In this document: one piece after another, positions 58,146-64,000 of the stretch
Layout of the letters: every line of letters begins with the position of its first letter
Numbering within the stretch: position 1 is the first letter of the stretch
Assembly (NCBI GenBank): GCA_030950365.1
Contig: JAUZRQ010000013.1
Location: 31,076 to 95,075 of the forward strand
Length of the DNA: 64,000 nucleotides
Direction: 5' to 3'
Source of the DNA: Candidatus Zhuqueibacterota bacterium
GTDB lineage: Bacteria > Zhuqueibacterota > Zhuqueibacteria > Zhuqueibacterales > Geothermadaptataceae
The notes under the pieces: model-generated
Databases searched by the model: none
Told to the model about the DNA's origin: nothing
The model's input: the letters and a program-made list of their open reading frames with translations, nothing else
Translations under genes and position numbers: made by a program

Positions 58146-58517
58146 GGGAATTCTGTCCTCCTGTCCTGCTGCGTTTGGTTGGCAGCCATACTCCCATAAA
58201 ATACGTACAACCAGGCTATGGGTTGCCTAGCATATGCAAAACCTTGCCGTTACTCTGGCAATGATAAAAAAAACAATTGAGATTCGCAAGCAGTGTGAAC
58301 AATTTTCTCAGACAAATCCATTTTGCGGGAATATTTTTATCCGCGGTGTGGGTTGAAAAAGAAATTAAAAGTCACTCTACCGCCGCACCAGGAATTGGGA
58401 ATTTCTATGCCCATTCCATGGAACAGGTCGATCTGAGATTCCGGCTTTTGTCTCAGTTTGCCCAGAAACGAACACGAATCCTTTAAACGCCATTGCAGAA
58501 TTTTGGGAAACAGCATC
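58146..58517. other. Intergenic region between the efflux operon and the truncated epimerase
   Basis: About 370 bases, mixed composition with AT-rich patches. It should contain the efflux operon promoter. No hairpin or repeat was recognised. Confidence 0.4.
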
Positions 58518-58793
58518 ATGCGAGTTTTTATTGCCGGAGCAACCGGCTTTCTCGGACGACCTCTCGTAAAACGGTTTCGCGATCGCGGGGATTCGGTGGT
58601 GGGACTGGCCCGCGGCCCGGAAGGCGAGCGGACCGTGGCCGCACTGGGTGGGGGATCGTTTCGGGCGGATATTTTTGATATCGGGGCCCTGGCGCGCAGA
58701 ACCGTTGAAAAACCGTATCGAGATCAAAAGAAACAACAAGCGCCAACTCTGCGATCTCGGCGCTCTCCGTGGTGGTTTAAAAAAACATTGTAG
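58518..58793 (+). pseudogene. Truncated NAD-dependent epimerase/dehydratase
   Basis: The first about 60 residues are a clean Rossmann start (MRVFIAGATGFLGRPLVKRF, then RDRGDSVVGLARG) with VAALGGGSFRADIFD, as in atypical SDR epimerases. After residue about 64 (ALARR) the similarity ends, and a dispersed repeat in the other orientation fills the rest. The family needs 280-330 residues, so the gene is broken. Confidence 0.75.
58727..58782. repeat. Dispersed repeat that ends the epimerase homology
   Basis: Read on the minus strand, AACCACCACGGAGAGCGCCG then AGATCGCAGAG matches the CGCAGAGATCGCAGAG class found elsewhere in the window. Confidence 0.6.
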
Positions 58794-58844
58794 CCATCTA
58801 TTGTTCATCCATTCCAATTCAATGCAATATCGCAAGGAAATGCC

Positions 58845-60386
58845 ATGAAACCATTTTTTCTCATACTCGCTTTATTGTTATTGCTTCAAGGACCTTCGGC
58901 TCGTGCACAGCAAGCGGAACCGTTTTTTCAACGAACGGACACCTTTCTGAAATCCGCCGTGACCTACGATGGTATGGTGCGCTATGCGGCCATTCACAAG
59001 CAACCGAAAGCCCTGCAGGCGCTGGTCAACGAGCTGGCGCGCTTTCCGCTGGAGCGCCTCAAACCCAGAGCCGCGCAAAAAGCTTTCTGGATCAACGCCT
59101 ATAATCTGCTGGTGATCCACACCGTGGTGCAGTTCTATCCTATCCGCTCGCCCAAAGACGTGCCCGGCTTTTTCAGCGGTAAAAAACACCGCGTGGCCGG
59201 GCGACAGCTCACCCTGGATCAAATCGAGCACGACATCTTGCGCAAACAGTATCCCGATCCGCGGCTACATTTCGTGCTGGTGTGTGCCGCCAAAGGCTGT
59301 CCGTTCATCATACCGGAAGCCTTTGCGCCGTCCCGGCTGGAAGCCCAGCTCGAAGAACGTGCCCGGGTGATCATCAACGACGCACGCTACGTGCGCGTCG
59401 ATCCGGCCGCGAAGACGGTGCATCTATCCGAAATCTTCAACTGGTACCGCGGTGACTTTCTGCGGCAGTCCAAAAGCCTGATCGACTATCTGAACCGCTA
59501 CCGGCGCAGGCCGATTCCCGATGATTATCAGCTTCGATTCATTCCGTACGACTGGTCGCTGAACGAGGCGCCGGTGCGCAAGGCCATGCACGAAAGCGAC
59601 CGTTCGTTGCAGAATTTCACGCCATCCACCATGCTGCGGCTCGGCGAAATGGAGATCAAGCTGTTCAACAACCTTTATACCCAGACTGCTTTTTTCGATG
59701 ACAACGGCAATCGCCGCGATCAGGGCGGGCGCTCCACCTACTTTACCGGCATCGTGTATGTGCTCACTGGCGTGTCGTCGCGCATCAACGCCGGCGCGGA
59801 TGTGTATTTCAAGTCGGTGCGCAATGATGCCGCGGGCAGCTCGCCGCTGTCGGTGTTCCGTTTCGCCTCGGGGGCGAATGCGCGCACGGCCGTGGCCATC
59901 ATCGCCCCGAAAATCAAGTTCGTGCCCTTCCCCGCGCTCACCCGGCTGGCCGTGCAAATGCAACTGCTCATTCCCGTGGCCAGTGACCTGGAGGGCATGC
60001 AGGGCAACCGCCCGTTTCTGGAATACGATGACGTGCAGTGGTGGATGCAATTTTTTTACGACCACCGGTTCTCACCCGCGGTGTACCTGTATCTCGAGAA
60101 TGGCGTTTACATTCGCTTCGATCGCACCGATCCGGCCCTGCTCACTCCGGTCAAGGCAATCGTGAATTATCTGCCCACGCCCCGCTGGACCACCTATTTG
60201 CAGGCGGAACTGGCGCCGACCTGGGACGGTTTCGGCTGGTCCAATTATTACAGTCAGGTGGGCGCCGGAGTCAAATTTTTTCTGCGACCGAATCTCGAGC
60301 TCGAGTCGCTGGTTACGGTTTTTCCTTTCGGCAAAAACGGCGGCGCCGGCCAGACCTACAATTTCGGCATCCGCTGGGTTCGCTGA
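58845..60386 (+). CDS. DUF547 protein fused to a C-terminal beta-barrel-like domain
   Basis: 513 residues. Signal peptide (about 1-21). DUF547 fills about residues 45-225 (AQKAFWINAYNLLVIHTVVQ, HFVLVCAAKGCPFI, HLSEIFNWYRGDF). The second half (about 255-513) alternates aromatics and charges and ends with LVTVFPFGKNGGAGQTYNFG then IRWVR, as in a 12-16-strand outer-membrane barrel. DUF547 is usually stand-alone; the fusion is unusual. No ribosome site is strong (AAGGAAATGCC). Confidence 0.82.
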   Translation: MKPFFLILALLLLLQGPSARAQQAEPFFQRTDTFLKSAVTYDGMVRYAAIHKQPKALQALVNELARFPLERLKPRAAQKAFWINAYNLLVIHTVVQFYPIRSPKDVPGFFSGKKHRVAGRQLTLDQIEHDILRKQYPDPRLHFVLVCAAKGCPFIIPEAFAPSRLEAQLEERARVIINDARYVRVDPAAKTVHLSEIFNWYRGDFLRQSKSLIDYLNRYRRRPIPDDYQLRFIPYDWSLNEAPVRKAMHESDRSLQNFTPSTMLRLGEMEIKLFNNLYTQTAFFDDNGNRRDQGGRSTYFTGIVYVLTGVSSRINAGADVYFKSVRNDAAGSSPLSVFRFASGANARTAVAIIAPKIKFVPFPALTRLAVQMQLLIPVASDLEGMQGNRPFLEYDDVQWWMQFFYDHRFSPAVYLYLENGVYIRFDRTDPALLTPVKAIVNYLPTPRWTTYLQAELAPTWDGFGWSNYYSQVGAGVKFFLRPNLELESLVTVFPFGKNGGAGQTYNFGIRWVR

Positions 60387-60592
60387 CGCCCCTTCTCCCC
60401 TCTTGCAACTTTTTCACCCGCCCTTTGCATTTTTTGCAGATCGGCCTGTTAGTTTGGCAAATCCAGAATTCTGACGAAAAATCGCTCAATTATCTTATTT
60501 TCAACGAATTACAACCACACAAAAATTTGGCATTCGAATTGCAAACGCATCGGCACGAGAGGAACAAAGAAACCAGAAAGGAGGGATGAACC

Positions 60593-61051
60593 ATGACGGT
60601 CACTCGCTGGAGTCCTGCGCGTGATCTCATGAATCTCACCGAGGAGTTCAATCGCATCAACCGTCTGATCCGCAACGTGTTTGGCACCGATGAGACCACG
60701 GAAACCACGTTGCTGAAAGGCACCTGGACGCCTCCGGTGGATATCTGCGAAGATAAAGACAATTATTACCTGTATGTGGAACTGCCCGGTTTGAAACGCG
60801 ATGATGTGAAGGTGGATTACGATGACGGCGTGCTGACCATTCGCGGCGAGAAAAAGTCGCAGCGTGAACAAAAAGACCGGACGTATTACCGGCTGGAGCG
60901 TACCTTTGGCCAGTTCGAGCGCAGCTTCCGGGTACCAAGCCGTATCAAAGCAGACAAAATCGGCGCTCGGTTTGAGAATGGCGTGCTGAAGATCACGCTG
61001 CCAAAGACGGAAGAGGCCAAGCCCAGAGAAATTGAAATCAAAATCAGCTAA
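60593..61051 (+). CDS. Small heat-shock protein (Hsp20 family)
   Basis: 152 residues. Alpha-crystallin domain (about 45-140: PPVDICEDKDNYYLYVELPG, FGQFERSFRVPSRIKADKIG, RFENGVLKITLPK) with the C-terminal IEIKI motif. It holds unfolding proteins for refolding. GAAAGGAGGGATG precedes the ATG. A strong terminator follows, so it is a single-gene unit. Heat control is expected but no element was identified. Confidence 0.95.
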   Translation: MTVTRWSPARDLMNLTEEFNRINRLIRNVFGTDETTETTLLKGTWTPPVDICEDKDNYYLYVELPGLKRDDVKVDYDDGVLTIRGEKKSQREQKDRTYYRLERTFGQFERSFRVPSRIKADKIGARFENGVLKITLPKTEEAKPREIEIKIS

Positions 61052-61070
61052 TCCACCAGCATCGTCGCGG

Positions 61071-61158
61071 GCGATCTCCGCATGGCCGGCGCATGGGAGT
61101 CTTTTGGCAGCTCTGGTTCCATTCCAGGGCCCGGGGAAAGCGGAGATCGCTTTTTTTT
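61071..61158 (+). terminator. Rho-independent terminator after hsp20
   Basis: Perfect 11-base arms GCGATCTCCGC and GCGGAGATCGC enclose a 58-nt loop with its own pairings, followed by eight Ts. The long loop is unusual. Confidence 0.7.
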
Positions 61159-61569
61159 GCATGCCGTCTGCCGCATGCCGGCCCGGCCTGCCATCGCCCC
61201 TACCTGCCGGATGCGGGAACACCACATCCCTTTCATTTCTCTTTTGCAAAATGAGAAAACGCAATAAGCGCAAATGTCTTGACATCCCCCCTTGATTGGC
61301 TACCTTTAAAACATGAATGTCATTCACCATTCGCATCGAATCTTGCCTCTGCACCGGAGCCTGCCGGAATGTGGCCTTCATGCAGGCAGCATGAAAGCGA
61401 TGGGTTTGCCCTCACCAATGCTTGGAATTTACCCCGCGCATGCGGGCGCGCTCGCAATGTTGCCATGGCAGGTAGACCTTTTCATTGACGGCCGCCATCC
61501 GCCAATCTGGCCGGACGGGCAGCAGGCACCCGACCGGACGGGCCATGAACCCAAAGGAGGATCGTGATC
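61159..61569. other. Intergenic region before the HExxH gene
   Basis: About 410 bases. It holds a candidate promoter at 61279-61306 and a long leader (about 260 nt) to the start at 61570. No gene or repeat recognised. Confidence 0.45.
61279..61306 (+). promoter_or_regulatory. Candidate promoter for the HExxH gene
   Basis: TTGACA, 16 nt, TACCTT (followed by TAAAA). It is about 264 nt upstream of the start, implying a long leader. Confidence 0.4.
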
Positions 61570-62523
61570 ATGGGACTCTGGGATGATATTAAAAACGGCG
61601 TCAAGGCGGTTGCCGTTGCCGTGGAAGATTTTGTGAATGACGTGGGCGACGCGGTCGCCAATGCGATCGAAGCCGTGGGCGACGCCATCCACGATGGCCT
61701 GACCTGGCTTGGGGAACAGGTCGGCTTGAAGCCCATCTTTTCCTGGCTGGGCGGTCTTTTCAAGGGCATTTTTGCCATTGCCTCGGCGGTCATCAAAGCC
61801 GTGTTTGGCATCATTGGCGGTATCGTCGGCGGGCTGATCAAAATCATCGGCGGCCTCATCACGTTGCAGGGCAACCTCATGCTCGAAGGCCTGTGGGACA
61901 TCCTCTCACCGATTCTCGGTTCGGTCATCGTCATATTGGGCAAGATCATCGCCTGGGCGCAATCCATTTTGTTTTTGCAGGGTTTCGAAAGGCCGCTGAC
62001 CGATTGGGAGATCGCTCAGCTCAAACGGGTGTTCAAAGATACGCTGAATTATTACGTGATCCGGCTCATCGAATCCCATTCCGGCCTGTTCGGGCTGAAT
62101 CCGCGGGCGTTCACCCTGGGCAACACCATCTACATGAAACGAGACCGTTTCGGCCTCGATCTTTTGGTGCATGAAACGACGCATGTGTGGCAGTATCAGC
62201 AAACCGGCAACCGCTACGCCAGCGATGCCCTCGCCGCCCAGTGGTTTGTGAACAATGCCTATAGCTGGCAAAAAGAAGTGGATGAACGCGGCAAAACCGA
62301 CTGGCGCGACTTTAACAACGAAGCCCAGGCGGCCTTTTTGCAGGATGTCTGGCTCGATGGCGAGCTGCACGACGGCTCTGGCGCTACTCTGGACTCCGGC
62401 GACGGCGTTTTCTACGACGCCGACGGCGAAAAAACCTTTGGCCATTTTGCCGTCGATGGCCAGGACTACACCCCCATCGCCAATAAAGCCGTGCAGACGG
62501 TGAGGATGGGGTGGGGAGGGTAA
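61570..62523 (+). CDS. HExxH protein with a glycine-rich amphipathic N-terminus
   Basis: 317 residues. Residues 1-50 are alternating Val/Ala/Asp/Asn (KAVAVAVEDFVNDVGDAVAN), and residues about 60-135 are a glycine-rich hydrophobic stretch (FGIIGGIVGGLIKIIGGLIT) that could insert in membranes. A zinc-protease motif follows: His201-Glu-Thr-Thr-His205 in LLVHETTHVWQYQQTGN, which resembles DUF4157-like or eCIS-core-associated metallopeptidases. The C-terminus is acidic. No classical signal peptide. The ATG at 61570 has AAAGGAGG at 9 nt; a GTG at 61564 is possible. A secreted effector or toxin is one idea, but it is inference. Confidence 0.75.
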   Translation: MGLWDDIKNGVKAVAVAVEDFVNDVGDAVANAIEAVGDAIHDGLTWLGEQVGLKPIFSWLGGLFKGIFAIASAVIKAVFGIIGGIVGGLIKIIGGLITLQGNLMLEGLWDILSPILGSVIVILGKIIAWAQSILFLQGFERPLTDWEIAQLKRVFKDTLNYYVIRLIESHSGLFGLNPRAFTLGNTIYMKRDRFGLDLLVHETTHVWQYQQTGNRYASDALAAQWFVNNAYSWQKEVDERGKTDWRDFNNEAQAAFLQDVWLDGELHDGSGATLDSGDGVFYDADGEKTFGHFAVDGQDYTPIANKAVQTVRMGWGG

Positions 62524-63038
62524 GGGCGACGGGGCTGAGCCCCGACCGGGAAGCCGGGATCGGCGGTGCGCGAAATGGCACAAAAATCGGTTCCTGTTCA
62601 CGGGATTCAATGGCTTTGAGGTCTGTTAAAAGCCTCTGCCCCCATTTTCGAAATGGCTACGAACCGCCGGCCCTGTGGCGGCGACGACCCAATCTCCTCG
62701 ACAGAAGCAAGGAAATCGCCCACCGCCGATGGTTGGACAGGCGCTCCCATCTGGCGGCCGTACGCGATAGCGCTCGCGGCCAATTTCCTTTTTTTCAAAT
62801 CATTCCGACAGAACCTTCAGATGGATGCGCACAGGTATAAAAATATTCTGAAACATTCCTGTAAAAATATATTGACTTCCCGTCTTTCGCTTTCTATTTT
62901 TTGATTGCATGCCGTCCAATTACCTTCCGAAATACTGCGACGCAACGCCTTCTTGTCGAACCGCCTGCACGCCCGGGGGATGGCATTGGGACGTTGAAAG
63001 GAATTCGGCTTTCAATTAACAAAGCTTTGAGGACCTAC
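62524..63038. other. Intergenic region between the HExxH gene and the integron integrase
   Basis: About 515 bases where an integron attI would lie if cassettes are on this side. I found no attC-like RYYYAAC..GTTRRRY pair. It holds GGGGCTGAGCCCC right after the upstream stop, AT-rich DNA at 62820-62900, and a candidate promoter. Confidence 0.45.
62872..62900 (+). promoter_or_regulatory. Candidate promoter for the integron integrase
   Basis: TTGACT, 17 nt, TATTTT (followed by TTG). It is about 140 nt upstream of the GTG at 63039. Confidence 0.45.
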
Positions 63039-64000
63039 GTGCCAGCACAAGAAGCCCGAAATCCTCGCTCGCGAAAACCCAAGCTTCTGGATCAGGTGCG
63101 GGGGATTTTGCGCATGCGGCATTATAGCACCCGCACCGAACAGGCCTATGTGTATTGGATTAGACGTTTTATCCTGTTCCATGGGAAGCGGCATCCCGCA
63201 GATATGGCCGAACCGGAAATCACCGCTTTTCTGAACCATCTGGCATCGCGCGAACAGGTTGCCGCATCGACGCAAAATCAGGCTCTATGTGCTATCATCT
63301 TTTTATACAAATTTGTGATCAAAAAAGACATCGGCGAATTAGATGCCCTAAACTGGGCCAGGCGCCCCAAAAGGGTTCCTGTTGTTCTCACGAAAGACGA
63401 AGTCAAAAAGCTGTTTGAAAACCTGAATGGTGTGCCGCGCTTGATGGCCGGGCTGCTTTATGGAGCGGGCCTTCGTCTGCGAGAATGCCTGCAGCTCCGC
63501 GTTCAGGATATTGATTTTGGCTATAAGCAAATCATCATCCGGGATGCCAAAGGGGCAAAAGACCGGATTACTATCCTTCCCGAGAATTTCATTGAGCCTT
63601 TAAAAGTGCATTTAAGAAAGGTGAAACGGCTTCATGAACAGGATTTAAAAAATGGCTATGGTTCCGTTGCTCTACCTTATGCAATCGAGAAAAAATATCC
63701 GTCGGCCGCAACGAGTTTCGCATGGCAATGGGTGTTCCCCGCGCCCAATATTTCTACTGACCCGCGAACCGGCGTACGGCGCCGGCACCACCAGGGAGAG
63801 TGGATCATCCAGAGGGCGCTCAAAGAAGCCCGACTGAAGGCCGGCATTCCAAAACGGATCGGATGCCATACTTTACGCCATTCATTTGCGACGCATTTGC
63901 TGGAAGATGGTTATGATATACGTACCATTCAGGAGCTTCTGGGACACAAAAACCTGAATACGACGATGATCTACACCCATGTTCTGAACCGGGGAGGCCG
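63039..64000 (+). CDS. Integron integrase (IntI type), 3' end beyond the window
   Basis: 320 residues are visible, no stop before 64000. Tyrosine recombinase. The phage-integrase SAM-like N-domain ([20 protein letters not shown]) is followed by the catalytic domain with Arg146 (YGAGLRLRE), His277 and Arg280 (CHTLRHSF), His303 (LLGHKN) and Tyr312 (MIYTHV). These numbers are the same as in class 1 IntI1. The IntI-specific patch is present at about residues 190-250 ([33 protein letters not shown]). It would catalyse attI-attC recombination. The start is GTG with GAGGA upstream. Only about 17 residues are missing by comparison with IntI1 (337). Confidence 0.94.
   Translation, partial: MPAQEARNPRSRKPKLLDQVRGILRMRHYSTRTEQAYVYWIRRFILFHGKRHPADMAEPEITAFLNHLASREQVAASTQNQALCAIIFLYKFVIKKDIGELDALNWARRPKRVPVVLTKDEVKKLFENLNGVPRLMAGLLYGAGLRLRECLQLRVQDIDFGYKQIIIRDAKGAKDRITILPENFIEPLKVHLRKVKRLHEQDLKNGYGSVALPYAIEKKYPSAATSFAWQWVFPAPNISTDPRTGVRRRHHQGEWIIQRALKEARLKAGIPKRIGCHTLRHSFATHLLEDGYDIRTIQELLGHKNLNTTMIYTHVLNRGG

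Noticed and set aside
62524..63038. attI/attC sites for the integron
   Set aside because: I scanned for RYYYAAC..GTTRRRY core pairs and found none. A negative here does not rule out attI, which is poorly conserved.

Overview
The window looks like a chromosome segment from a Gram-negative, heterotrophic bacterium. Evidence for an outer membrane includes a FadL-type barrel, a TolC/adaptor/RND efflux set, many lipoproteins with lipoboxes and other barrel-like proteins. The gene mix (sortilin-type propeller proteins, SSF sugar symporters, LutABC, GH4, NHL and TPR lipoproteins, an integron integrase, few regulators) and promoter-like TTGAC..TAnnYT elements suggest the FCB side of the tree (Calditrichota/KSB1/Ignavibacteria-like). 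That placement is inference only. No rRNA, tRNA or CRISPR array was seen.

Layout. 0.3-5 kb: FadL-like porin, a secreted protein, and a SulP anion transporter with an unusual coiled-coil insert. 5-13.5 kb: a coiled-coil protein with 54-bp repeats, a sortilin-type propeller protein, a probably frameshifted surface protein, a subtilase lipoprotein, an SdpI-like membrane protein and an AT-rich orphan lipoprotein. 13.5-22 kb: KDPG/KHG aldolase and L-rhamnose isomerase (one operon), a short asparaginase, GDPD, spermidine synthase, OPT transporter and an SDR. 22-25 kb: a decayed patatin gene and a TPR lipoprotein. 25.7-32 kb: GH4 alpha-galactosidase, LutABC, a HAD phosphatase and a radical SAM protein. 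32-38 kb: CBS protein, DUF2809, two SSF symporters and galactokinase. 38-39.6 kb: a 1.46-kb stretch with no convincing gene. 39.6-49.4 kb: a redox-dead thioredoxin-like protein plus NHL protein, DUF47/PiT phosphate uptake, an esterase, a DAACS carrier, DUF6122 and SlyD. 49.6-58 kb: BNR lipoprotein, acyltransferase, TM2 protein and an RND efflux operon. 58.5-64 kb: a truncated epimerase, a DUF547-barrel protein, Hsp20, an HExxH protein with a hydrophobic N-terminus, and an integron integrase cut by the window end.

How the genes fit together. A sugar and lactate theme runs through the middle. GH4 alpha-galactosidase, galactokinase and a sodium symporter can take galactosides to galactose-1-phosphate. 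Rhamnose isomerase and a 2-keto-3-deoxy aldolase act on deoxy or uronic sugars. LutABC can oxidise L-lactate, a possible end product of lactaldehyde oxidation. DUF47-PiT is a standard phosphate uptake pair.

The intergenic DNA is littered with short dispersed repeats (AAGCTT-type hairpins, AGAG-CTCT hairpins, degenerate ACCGCAGAGNNGC and AATCCGTG repeats, one MITE-like element). The most interesting points are the IntI-type integrase whose catalytic residues fall at the same numbers as in IntI1, the HExxH protein next to it, the SulP insert, the redox-dead thioredoxin/NHL pair, and the empty 38-39.6 kb region.
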